From NCBI GenBank assembly GCA_014237715.1, contig JAAZZG010000001.1:121080-185079 (forward strand): DNA of 64,000 nt, given 5' to 3'. The position numbers were made by a program, and so were the translations under genes. Each line of letters opens with the position of its first letter. Within the stretch, counting starts at the first letter, position 1. The stretch is from Acidimicrobiales bacterium (GTDB lineage Bacteria > Actinomycetota > Acidimicrobiia > Acidimicrobiales > MedAcidi-G1). The notes below the pieces were generated by a model, which ran no database searches, was not told the DNA's origin, and saw only the letters and a program-made list of their open reading frames with translations. This document shows, in pieces, positions 52,016 to 60,221 of this stretch.

Positions 52016-52882
52016 TCAGGCGTCTAGTGCCTGTCGGATCCGAGCGATGTGGTTGGGTCCGATCTCACAACATCCGCCAACCACATCGACGCCCATCTCC
52101 ACCCACGAGAGCACCATCGCGGTGTAAGGATCGGCACCCATGTCGGTCCGGGCGGAGGGAAGGGGGCTTCCATCACGGCCCCGCCAGCCCAGCGGCATGT
52201 CGCAAAACGCGTTGGCGTAGACGCCCAACGGCCGATCGGTGGCGTCACGAAGTACCGGAAGGGCCTCGGTTATCTGTTCAGGTGGACAACAGTTCAGAAG
52301 GTAGAGGTCAGCCTGGGTCTCGCTACAGGCCCGGTCGAAGGATGTGCCATCCAGTAGGTGGGGGCCGGTCCCGCCCTGAAGGGTGAACGAGGTCCACACC
52401 TCTTTCCCACTGATTCGTGCGGCATCAGTGGCGGCCCGAGCCTCGTGGAGGGCACCCATGGTCTCACAGAGGAAGACGTCGACGTGTTCGTTGAGCTGGT
52501 CGACCATGACGGTGTACTCGTCCAGCAGTTCCTCGTAGGTGGCCTCCGGTGTGGGGTTGTAGCTGTGGCGGAGTGGCGGCAGTGAACCGGCGACCCGGAC
52601 GGAACGCTCCGATGTATCGGCGGCTTCCCGGGCAAGGCGGCCGGCGGCCCGGCACAGCTCATCAGACCGTCCACCCAGACCATGAGGCTCCAGCCTGTTG
52701 GCGAACGTCGAGTAACTGTTGGTAGTCAGTACGTCACAGCCGGCAGCTACATAATCGGCGTGTACGCCTCGAACAAGATCCGGATCCTCGATCAGTGCCC
52801 AGGCTGACCAGAACTCGGCTGAGCGGGGTGACCCACGCCGAATCAACTCCTGGCCCATACCCCCGTCCAACAGCGTCGTCAT
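52016..52882 (-). CDS. homocysteine S-methyltransferase-family protein (second copy)
   Basis: A 288-residue Hcy-binding barrel. The ATG at 52882 has GGAGGA upstream. TTLLDGGMGQELIRRG opens the domain; zinc ligands are in LLNCCPPEQ and VVGGCCEIGPNH. It is only distantly like the protein at 38-39 kb (which has GANCG and GGCCGSD), so they are separate branches, possibly with different methyl donors such as S-methylmethionine or dimethylsulfoniopropionate (inference). Its 3' end faces the AhpD-like gene. Confidence 0.87.
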   Translation of the reverse strand: MTTLLDGGMGQELIRRGSPRSAEFWSAWALIEDPDLVRGVHADYVAAGCDVLTTNSYSTFANRLEPHGLGGRSDELCRAAGRLAREAADTSERSVRVAGSLPPLRHSYNPTPEATYEELLDEYTVMVDQLNEHVDVFLCETMGALHEARAATDAARISGKEVWTSFTLQGGTGPHLLDGTSFDRACSETQADLYLLNCCPPEQITEALPVLRDATDRPLGVYANAFCDMPLGWRGRDGSPLPSARTDMGADPYTAMVLSWVEMGVDVVGGCCEIGPNHIARIRQALDA

Positions 52883-52997
52883 CGGGTCCTCCGGGAGGCG
52901 GTGCATCTGATCGAGAAACACTAGGTGTCTGTGGACAAGGGGCCTATTGTCCAGCGATGTTCAGCCCGGTGATGTCGAGCATGGAGAGAGTCTTCTG

Positions 52998-53822
52998 ATG
53001 GGCGCTCTGCTCGGTGCTCTCAGCGCTATGTCGGTCGGGTGCTCTGAGATGTTCGGTCGGAAGGGCTCGCTCGCTGCAGGGGTGCTGGCCGTTGGCGTGG
53101 TCTCCCAGGGCGTGGCGGCGGCGACAGCGCTGGTGTTCGCGCTGGCCCTCTCCGGCGAGTTCCTGTGGCCCGACCTCGCCCGCGGCGCACTGTCGGGGGT
53201 GGGGTTCGGCGTGGGGATGGTGACCTACCTCGGGGGGGTGATTCGTAGCTCCTCTACGGTGGTCTCTCCGTTGGTGGCCACCATGACCGTGGTGCTGCCG
53301 TTCAGCGTCGCGGTATCCGGCGGCGAGGAGGCGTCGATTCTGGCCTTCACCGGCGTCGGGGTGGCAATACTCGGTCTGGTGTTCGTCACCGTGGGCGGCC
53401 GTGCAACGGTAGGGGTTCGACAGGGGTTTCTGTGGGGGATGACGTCGGGCCTCGGCTACGGGCTTGGACTCTCCGTGCTGATCGACACGTCATCAGCCAG
53501 TGGCCCGTGGCCGGCCGCCGCCCAGCGACTGGTGGCCTGCATCCTGACAGTCCTGCTGGCCGTCGCACTCCGCCAATCGGTGCTGCCATCGAAAGGGGTC
53601 CGCTGGCCTCCGCTGGCCTCAGGAACGTTCGGAGGCATTGCTTCTGCGTTGTACGTCCTAGGTGTCCAGGCTGACGCCCTTCCCGCGGCGGTGACCGGCG
53701 CGATGTTCCCGGCGGTGAGCGTGGCCGTTGGCCGTGTGGTGTTCGGCGATGTCGTCAGGCCACCACAACTACTGGGCCTGGGTCTGGTCTTGGCCGGGGT
53801 GTCAGGCGTAGTGGTCGGATGA
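52998..53822 (+). CDS. EamA/DMT-like transporter
   Basis: A 274-residue protein with about ten hydrophobic segments. The start MGALLGALSAMSVGCSEMFG is chosen at 52998 with GGAGAG upstream. Landmarks are GVIRSSSTVVSPLVATMTVV (end of repeat one) and AAVTGAMFPAVSVAVGRVVF (end of repeat two), the usual positions of the DMT signature. The substrate is unknown. It is followed 28 bases later by the crotonase gene. Confidence 0.82.
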   Translation: MGALLGALSAMSVGCSEMFGRKGSLAAGVLAVGVVSQGVAAATALVFALALSGEFLWPDLARGALSGVGFGVGMVTYLGGVIRSSSTVVSPLVATMTVVLPFSVAVSGGEEASILAFTGVGVAILGLVFVTVGGRATVGVRQGFLWGMTSGLGYGLGLSVLIDTSSASGPWPAAAQRLVACILTVLLAVALRQSVLPSKGVRWPPLASGTFGGIASALYVLGVQADALPAAVTGAMFPAVSVAVGRVVFGDVVRPPQLLGLGLVLAGVSGVVVG

Positions 53823-53850
53823 TTCAGCGGGCTGCGCGAGGCTGTCCGGC

Positions 53851-54783
53851 ATGAGTGACTTTGAGACTGACGGAGACACCGGTGGCCCAGAAACCGGCGG
53901 AGCGCCGGTCCTGTACGAAGAACGTGATGACCTGGCGATCATCACGTTGAACCGTCCGGATAAGAAAAACGCGTTGACCGATGCGGTCATCCAGGGCATC
54001 GCCGACGGAATTGATGCGGCGACGAAATCTCCTGACGTGGTAGCCGTGGTGCTTCGGGGCTCGGGCGGCACTCTTACCGCTGGCTACGACCTGACGGCCG
54101 GGACGGGAGTGGGTGCGTCGTCGGGAGACGAGGAGGGATGGTTCACGCCTTACGGGGCGAAGGGCCCCGAACCACGGGAAGGCGCCTGGGATCCGGTCCG
54201 CGACTACCAGTTCATGAATAACAACGTCCGGCGGTTCATGAAGGTGTGGGAGTGCCCGAAGCCGGTAATCGGAGAGATCCGGGGTTGGGCGATCGGTGGT
54301 GCCACTGACCTGATCCTGTGCGCGGATCTGTTGTACATGGCATCCGACGCCCATATCGGGTACGCCCCCAGCCGGATTTTCGGCACTCCGACCACCATGC
54401 TCTGGGTGTACCGACTTGGCCTCGAACATGCCAAGCAGTTCCTTCTGACCGGTCGGGCCATCGACGCCGAGACGGCCCATCGAATCGGTCTGGTGTCTCA
54501 GGTCTACGGGCCCGACGAACTCTCGGCGGAGGCCGAAGCCGAGGCCCGGCGGTTCCGTCACATTCCGGCCAATCAGTTGGCGCTGAACAAGCTGCTCGTC
54601 AATCAGGCCTACGAGAACATGGGGCTTCGCACCTCCCAGATGCTGGGCACGTTCTTCGACGGGGTGACCCGTCACACCGAGGAGGCCTACCGGTGGGCCG
54701 AATCATTCGACGACAAGGGCTTCCGCGAGGTCATCAGGGAACGCGACGCACCGTGGAAGGACTACGGCGAGAGCCCCCAATGA
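53851..54783 (+). CDS. enoyl-CoA hydratase/isomerase (crotonase family)
   Basis: A 310-residue protein. The core has AIITLNRPDKKNALTDAVIQ, an oxyanion segment GSGGTLTAGYDLTAG, and GEIRGWAIGGATDLILCADL, the second oxyanion region. APSRIFGTPTTMLWVYRLGL follows where hydratases keep the catalytic Glu; that Glu is not evident, so isomerase or another crotonase activity is possible. There is an acidic N-terminal extension of about 20 residues and a long C-terminus. It is probably part of fatty-acid or steroid-type catabolism. Confidence 0.86.
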   Translation: MSDFETDGDTGGPETGGAPVLYEERDDLAIITLNRPDKKNALTDAVIQGIADGIDAATKSPDVVAVVLRGSGGTLTAGYDLTAGTGVGASSGDEEGWFTPYGAKGPEPREGAWDPVRDYQFMNNNVRRFMKVWECPKPVIGEIRGWAIGGATDLILCADLLYMASDAHIGYAPSRIFGTPTTMLWVYRLGLEHAKQFLLTGRAIDAETAHRIGLVSQVYGPDELSAEAEAEARRFRHIPANQLALNKLLVNQAYENMGLRTSQMLGTFFDGVTRHTEEAYRWAESFDDKGFREVIRERDAPWKDYGESPQ

Positions 54784-54904
54784 GCGGAGTCAGATTGATC
54801 CGAAATGGGCCGCCAACACGGCCGGGTGCAACGATTCCCTAGGCTGGAGTCACTGGCGGATGGCTGAGGAGCCGCCGCTGGACACGGTCTTCCCACCGTG
54901 CGAT

Positions 54905-54928
54905 CGGCCCCCACTTCGGTGGGGGCCG
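54905..54928. terminator. strong TTCG-loop terminator
   Basis: CGGCCCCCAC and GTGGGGGCCG form a perfect 10-pair stem with a TTCG tetraloop, between the crotonase gene and the convergent membrane-protein gene. The rest of the 250-base gap (54784-55033) shows no gene. Confidence 0.85.
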
Positions 54929-55033
54929 TCTCGCGTCCCGGATAAGCCAAGTAGGGCTCCGTGTGCCAAGTCCATCAGCTGTGTGGCTACCACGCTCATT
55001 TCGAAAGCTGTCGTGTGAGGCGTGTTGTAATCG

Positions 55034-55843
55034 TCAGCGAGTGGCAAACGCCTCGGTCAGGCCTGCGCCCTGGAAGCCGTCCGGAATCGAACCGGTCGTG
55101 GCGTAGAGGTAGAGCGCGGTCTGGAAAACAGCTCCGAGAGCGGTCAGCACTACGACGACCAACGCCACCCAGGGCACGGCGATTACCAGACCGACGGGGC
55201 CGGCCAGGAACACCACGAGGATCGCCGGGAGCATGGCAGCCAGTCCCAGGAGGCCGAACCCGATCTGGGAAGCGAGATTCTCTCCCCACGTGCGCTTGAG
55301 TAGCGACGCTGAGGCCTTAAGGCCACTGACCGCACGGTGGTCATCGACCACGATGGCTGGGATGACGAGGAACGAAGCTGCCTCCCAGGCCATACCGATC
55401 ATGCTGACGGCGAACTGACCGAGTCGGCCCGAGCGTTCCCTGAGTGCCGAGAGGACGAGGCCCACAGTGGCCGTGAGGAGCGCCCACGGCAGCAGGCCGC
55501 CGAGATGGGAGAAGGCCCGGCTCAGCGCCGACTTCACGGTGGGGTCGCCACCCGAGAGCCGTTCGTGGGCTCCGGCCACCAGGGCGCCCTTGAAGAACAC
55601 CCCGATCACGCTGAGGATCAGGGCGCTAGCGATACCGGCGAACACCAGCACCGGGTCGACCTGCCCTTCCTCTGACGAGAGGCCGGAGAGATCAGTCGCT
55701 GCGAGGGTCGGAAGCCAGAGCACGAGGAGCGCCCCGACGGATACCAGGAAGGAGAGCACCGGGAGTACGAGCAGCTCCCGGTCTTTCCGTAATACCTGCC
55801 ACGACACCTTGGCCAACGTGACCGTTCTCGAGATTCGTCCCAT
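55034..55843 (-). CDS. multi-pass membrane protein (DUF6159-like)
   Basis: A 269-residue protein with six or so hydrophobic segments: LLVLPVLSFLVSVGALLVLW, IASALILSVIGVFFKGALVA, LLPWALLTATVGLVLSALRE, WEAASFLVIPAIVVDDHRAV and two in the last third. The pattern ALVAGAHERLSGGDPTVKSA with FLVIPAIVVD is typical of the membrane family DUF6159, whose function is unknown. The start MGRISRTVTLAKVSWQVLRK at 55843 is chosen; a longer frame would be Pro/Arg-rich and unconvincing. Confidence 0.78.
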   Translation of the reverse strand: MGRISRTVTLAKVSWQVLRKDRELLVLPVLSFLVSVGALLVLWLPTLAATDLSGLSSEEGQVDPVLVFAGIASALILSVIGVFFKGALVAGAHERLSGGDPTVKSALSRAFSHLGGLLPWALLTATVGLVLSALRERSGRLGQFAVSMIGMAWEAASFLVIPAIVVDDHRAVSGLKASASLLKRTWGENLASQIGFGLLGLAAMLPAILVVFLAGPVGLVIAVPWVALVVVVLTALGAVFQTALYLYATTGSIPDGFQGAGLTEAFATR

Positions 55844-55955
55844 ACGGCGACCGTAGCGTCGATCGGTGGCAGCACGGAAAGCCTGTCGGTTGGATCTAGG
55901 GACGGCGCGGTAGCCCTGTCTCGTGATGAGATCTGAACGCAGCGGGCTTGGAGAA

Positions 55956-57326
55956 TCAGGCGCCTGGGGCAAGGGTGGCGAGGATCTCGGCGAGGTCGTC
56001 GATGGTCGTCCGGGGGTTGACGATGCACACGCGCATGGCCGGCTCGCCGTCGAACGTGGTCGTGGTGAGCATGGCGGTCCCATCGGCCATCAGTCGGTCG
56101 CACCACGCCTGGTAGTCGTCCGCACCCCATCCATGGCGGCGGAAGGCCACGACCGACAGCTCGGGTTCGACGATCAGTTCCAGGTGGTCGGCAGCCACCA
56201 CGAGATCACGGGTGGCTCGGGCGACCGTCAGCGTCTCTTCGATGGCGTCCCGGTAGGCATCGGTCCCGTAGGTGGCGAGCGAAAACCAGAATGGCACTCC
56301 GCGGGCGCGGCGGGTCAATACGTGGGCGTGGTCGCACGGGTTGAACACCGTGTCGTCCATGAGTGGTTCGAGGTAGCCGGCGTGCTGGGTATGGGCCCGG
56401 CGGGCGGCCGCTGGCTCCCGGTAGACGAGAGCCGCACAATCGAAGGGGGAGAAGAGCCACTTGTGGGGATCCACGACAAGCGAATCGCAACGCTCCACCC
56501 CGTTGTAGAGGTTTCGGACCGAGGGTGCAGCCAAAGCCGCACCCCCGTAGGCGCCGTCGACATGGAACCAGGCGCCGGAAGCGGCACAGGCGTCGGCCAC
56601 CGAGTCGAGGGCGTCGACGATTCCCACGTTGGTGGTTCCGGCGGTGGCCACCACGGCGAACACTTCGGTCCCGGCGGGACGACCGTTGATGGTCGCGGTG
56701 ACGGCATCACCGGTGAGGCGCAGTTCGCCGTCAAGGTCGGCGAGGAGTACATCGACGTCCATGACACGCGCTGCCGAGTCGATCGAGGCGTGGGTGCTGG
56801 CCGATGCCACGACCGCCCAACGGATCGGCCGGTCCTGTCCGCCGGTCATTCGGGCCCGGTTGGCGACATCGCGGGCAGTGACCAGCGCGGACAGGTTCCC
56901 CATTGTCCCGCCGGTGACGAAGCAACCTCCGGCCGTCTCGGGCAGGCCGGCCAGGTCAGCGATCCAATCCAATGCCTGGTTCTCGGCGTAGACCATTCCG
57001 GCGCCGTCCAGCCAACTCGAACCCGCTACTGAAGAGGTGCCGACCACGAAGTCAAAGGCGCTGGCCGCCGGGGTGGGTGCACCGGCTACGAAGGCCAGAT
57101 AGCGGGGGTTGTCCGCCGCGATGTTGCTCGGGGCGAGGTGTTCGACATAGCGGCGGAGCGCCTCGGTGCCACCCAGTCCCTCCGCGGTGACGGTCTGGCC
57201 GACGAGGTCACGGAGTTCGTCGGCGCTCTTCGCCGATTGCATGGGAGGCTCGTCGGTCATCCGCTCGAGAGCGTGGTTGATGACAGCCCTGACGAGGGCC
57301 TCGTTGTCGGCGTCGAAGTCGTGCAC
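55956..57326 (-). CDS. PLP-dependent group II decarboxylase (aromatic-amino-acid/tyrosine/glutamate type)
   Basis: A 456-residue decarboxylase. GGCFVTGGTMGNLSALVTAR binds the PLP phosphate, SASTHASIDSAARVM contains the ring-stacking His, HVDGAYGGAAL the Asp, and DSLVVDPHKWLFSPFDCAAL the Schiff-base Lys (DPHKW). All catalytic residues are present. The family forms amines such as tryptamine, tyramine or phenethylamine; the substrate cannot be set from motifs. There is no amine transporter next to it. Confidence 0.9.
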   Translation of the reverse strand: MHDFDADNEALVRAVINHALERMTDEPPMQSAKSADELRDLVGQTVTAEGLGGTEALRRYVEHLAPSNIAADNPRYLAFVAGAPTPAASAFDFVVGTSSVAGSSWLDGAGMVYAENQALDWIADLAGLPETAGGCFVTGGTMGNLSALVTARDVANRARMTGGQDRPIRWAVVASASTHASIDSAARVMDVDVLLADLDGELRLTGDAVTATINGRPAGTEVFAVVATAGTTNVGIVDALDSVADACAASGAWFHVDGAYGGAALAAPSVRNLYNGVERCDSLVVDPHKWLFSPFDCAALVYREPAAARRAHTQHAGYLEPLMDDTVFNPCDHAHVLTRRARGVPFWFSLATYGTDAYRDAIEETLTVARATRDLVVAADHLELIVEPELSVVAFRRHGWGADDYQAWCDRLMADGTAMLTTTTFDGEPAMRVCIVNPRTTIDDLAEILATLAPGA

Positions 57327-57521
57327 GCCGGGAGGCTACGGGCCGCCCTCCGTTCGGGGAGTGTCCGGTCAGGCGAGGTCGAATATTGGCTCGTACCTAC
57401 TCCAGTAGGTGCAGCGGTTACTGGTCGAGGTCAGTGACGATTCCCCGTGGGATCAGATGTTGACAGCGGTCGCGGTTTGTCCTCGGTGCTACGTCGATCC
57501 CGGCCTACGGGCCGGAGGGGA

Positions 57522-57818
57522 TCAGACGTCGGGGTGGGCGGCGAGGTAGGTGACCTCGAGGCCGCCGGTCAGGTACGGGCCGAGTGCCTCGGGGAGGCCG
57601 GTCTCAATTCGCCATGCCAGATAGGCCTCATGGTCGGAGCGTTGGGCGAAGGTCTCCCAGAGGATCACGAAATCCGGGTCGTCGGCGTTGGAGAACACTT
57701 CGACGGCTTCACAGCCGTCCCAGGCCCGGGTCTCAACGAGGGCGCCCTTAAGTAATTCGAGGAGTTCCGGGCCCTTGCCCTCTTGGCAGGGAAATCCCAC
57801 GTGGATCGTCTGAGACAC
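57522..57818 (-). CDS. antibiotic-biosynthesis-monooxygenase (ABM) domain protein
   Basis: A 98-residue dimeric alpha+beta-barrel protein. IHVGFPCQEGKGPELLELLK begins it, then CEAVEVFSNADDPDFVILWE with FAQRSDHEAYLAWR is the usual ABM core. It may act as a small cofactor-free monooxygenase or a heme/quinone-binding protein. The gaps around it (57327-57521 and 57819-57932) show no further gene. Confidence 0.82.
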   Translation of the reverse strand: MSQTIHVGFPCQEGKGPELLELLKGALVETRAWDGCEAVEVFSNADDPDFVILWETFAQRSDHEAYLAWRIETGLPEALGPYLTGGLEVTYLAAHPDV

Positions 57819-57932
57819 CTGATTGCACCTTCCGCCTGTGTGGAATCAGGTTGATTCCGCTGGAGATCTGATCTCATCAGAGTCATGACGGGGTTGACAA
57901 ATCGTCAGCCGTTTACAGCGTTCGGAGGCTGG

Positions 57933-59426
57933 TCAGATCCGGCTCAGCGTGTGCCGGCTGCCGTCGACGATGAGGTCGAGATCGACGGCCCCGCCTAAGA
58001 CGTCGAGGGACGTGGCGGAACCGTCGGAGCACATCAGGGCCCATGAACCGTCGGTGGGTAGACCGGAGACCCGAACAGACGTACATGTTCCAGAGAGCGA
58101 GGCGTTTCGAGGTTGAGCGGCGAGATGGAGGACCGCTCCGTCCCACCAGGCCTCGCTGAGCGCGACGTCGGGGAAGTTCACTCCGGTGATCGTCGGTTCG
58201 GTGAACCGGTCGACGGGATTCTCGGCGAATATCCGACTCCAGGCACCCGGTTGGCATACCCAGCCGGCCATGACCCTGGCGTTCAACTGACCCCGCGGGT
58301 GTGGCTCGCCGAGTCCGAATCCGAACGTGAACTCGCCGAGGTCGTGGTCCCAGGTCGGTTCGTGGATGTCGTCGAGGACCGCCCACATCCGCTCGCGGAT
58401 CCTTCCGTTGTCAAACTCGCTGGTCTGCATGGCCAACAACGAGGCGAAGTTGGGATCCTCGAGTCCGACCGGAGTGGCGTCGCCGTCCAGCCCGGTGAGA
58501 GCCACGGCCATTTCCCAGACGGAACGCGCAACGTCGGGTCGTTGTGGTGCTAGATACCAGACTGGTGCCAGGAGCCCCATGGGGCTGGGCACATGCTCGT
58601 CGACCACCGGGTCGTAGTAGAGGTCCATGGCTACGGGTCGGCCGTCCTGCCATGTCACATAGTTGGCCGTGGCGTGCTCCCACCACGGGTCGAACACCCG
58701 GTGGTGGTCGGTGCCCATGAGCGTGTCGTGCAGCCTCAGACCGAGGCCGGCGCCGCTTAGTCAATAGGGCCAAATCTTGGTGTTCTCACAGTGCACGCCG
58801 ATCGGTTGATTCCTCCATTGGTCAGCTAGATGGGAGGAGATGGCGGAGTGGGTCCAAGTGAACGTGTGCTCGCCGTCACGGATCATGTCGAATGGCTGGT
58901 TCCAGCGGTCATCGCCGGTGACGTGGCGGTGGAGCCCGAGCAGTAGGCCGAAGAAGCCCTTGAAGAACAACATGCCGTCCGCCGCTATGGGATCCATTTG
59001 GATGCCGTACGGCTCGATGCCGTTGGCCGTCCAACCGGGCACGTCGTAGTCGCCCCACAGGGGCTCGGGCACGAGCGGGCGCCAACCCTCTGGGTAGCGG
59101 GAGCGGTCGGGGTCTGGGCCGAACTGGGTTAACCAGTCCGAGGCAGCCCACCACGATGTGTGGCGCTCGACCAACTCGTCGAGGATTTCAGCGTAGGGCT
59201 CCCGCCATGCCGGGGTGCGGTCGGCCATGAGGGCCACGGCGTAACTGGAATCGACGAGGTCGAACCGGTGCCACGACAGCATCGGTTCGCCGGTGCGGTC
59301 GTCCCAGTGGGGGTGAGGTTGACCGTTGCGACTCCAGTCGTCAGGGGCGGTGGCCTTGCGATGCAGGTATCGCAGCCAACCCAGTGACCGGTCGTCGAGC
59401 GGGGTGGGTGTCGAAGTCTCGCTCAT
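57933..59426 (-). CDS. linalool dehydratase-isomerase-like selenoprotein, Sec at residue 222
   Basis: Two frame-matched halves separated by one TGA (58761-58763) read as one 497-residue protein of the Ldi type. Before the TGA: DGEHTFTWTHSAISSHLADQ, then GVHC-ENTKIWPY; after it: LSGAGLGLRLHDTLMGTDHH, then RVFDPWWEHATANYV. In LDI the active-site cysteines (C171 and C180 in the Castellaniella enzyme, from memory) are nine apart in a CE-N-type motif; here C213 and U222 have the same spacing, so Sec replaces the second. A SECIS hairpin lies at exactly the fdhF spacing. ATG overlaps the DDAH-like stop (ATGA). Probable role: (de)hydration of a terpenoid or other alcohol. No signal peptide. Confidence 0.87.
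58731..58749 (-). promoter_or_regulatory. bacterial SECIS-like hairpin for the LDI-like selenoprotein
   Basis: Stem CGGCCUC/GAGGCUG (one G-U pair) closes loop GGUCU. The stem begins 11 bases after the TGA and the loop G and U fall at bases 20 and 21 after it, the same spacing as in the Escherichia coli fdhF SECIS (recalled from the literature). The 11-mer CTCGGTCTGAG is shared with the hairpin of the AhpD-like gene at a different codon offset from its TGA. Confidence 0.85.
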
Positions 59427-60196
59427 GTGGCGCTCACCTCGAAGAGCAGACTGCAGCAGGTCAGGGCACCCTCGGCCTTGGCCAGTTCGGACACCTCGAC
59501 GGTGCGCACGGTGAATCCGGCGGCAGAGATGCGTTCCGCTGTGTGGGGGAAGGCGGCGGCGACCAGCACGGTGCCACCAACCCTAACGACGTTGGCCGCG
59601 TCGGGTTCTGACGGATCGACCGAGATGCAGCGCCGGTCGCCCAGGTCGCCAACGTCGACCCGGTCGGGATTGAGGACCAGGGTGTCGTCGTCCAGGGCGG
59701 TAACCGCCGACTTGAGGTGCAGGCAGCCGCGGACGGCGGTTCCGTGGACGCGGTAGCCGTGGTCGCCGACGATGGTCCGGAACTGGTCTATGGCTGCCAG
59801 GTCGCTCCGACTGGTGATGCCGATGTGGACGTCGCGACCGGCAACCAGCACGTCGCCACCGTCGAGGATTCCCGGCGAGGTGATGCGAGCCAGGAGTCGG
59901 TACGGCGCGAGCGTCCGTTCGATGCTGGAGCGTTCGTCACGCCGGGATTCGGCGCCGGGCCGGGTGATGACGGCCACCTCATCAAGCACGACGGCCACGT
60001 CCTCGACGAACACCGAGTCGGGCAGGCCGGGTTCGACCGGTAGGCGCTCAATGCGGCAACCCAGATCGGCCAAGGCCGCCTCGTAGGCGGTGTGCTGTTC
60101 CCGGGCGGTGTCGACGTCGATCGGGGTGCGTTCGAGGTGGGTCAGCTCACAGTCGGCAATGGCCGGGCTGACCCCCCGGGTGACGGCGATGAGCAT
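59423..60196 (-). CDS. dimethylargininase-like (DDAH) amidinotransferase-superfamily enzyme
   Basis: A 257-residue guanidino-modifying enzyme. LPDSVFVEDVAVVLDEVAVI (substrate Asp/Glu), SPGILDGGDVLVAGRDVHIG, the catalytic His in GCLHLKSAVTALDDDTLVL, and the C-terminal nucleophile Cys in GALTCCSLLFE match the DDAH branch, which hydrolyses methylated arginines to citrulline plus methylamines. Start MLIAVTRGVSPAIADCELTH. It is the middle gene of an operon with an amidohydrolase and the LDI-like selenoprotein. Confidence 0.88.
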   Translation of the reverse strand: MLIAVTRGVSPAIADCELTHLERTPIDVDTAREQHTAYEAALADLGCRIERLPVEPGLPDSVFVEDVAVVLDEVAVITRPGAESRRDERSSIERTLAPYRLLARITSPGILDGGDVLVAGRDVHIGITSRSDLAAIDQFRTIVGDHGYRVHGTAVRGCLHLKSAVTALDDDTLVLNPDRVDVGDLGDRRCISVDPSEPDAANVVRVGGTVLVAAAFPHTAERISAAGFTVRTVEVSELAKAEGALTCCSLLFEVSAT

Positions 60197-60221
60197 GTGG
60201 GTCGGCGTCCTGCTTGCGTGG

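Noticed and set aside
54845..54935. tRNA or small RNA upstream of the TTCG hairpin
   Set aside because: No cloverleaf can be drawn; the hairpin is best read as a terminator.
58731..58763. Interpretation of the LDI-like gene as two separate genes or a simple nonsense pseudogene
   Set aside because: The halves are in the same frame with no other disruption, the TGA sits at a catalytic Cys position, a SECIS-like hairpin has fdhF spacing, and a second gene shows the same pattern. It stays open until Sec genes are found.
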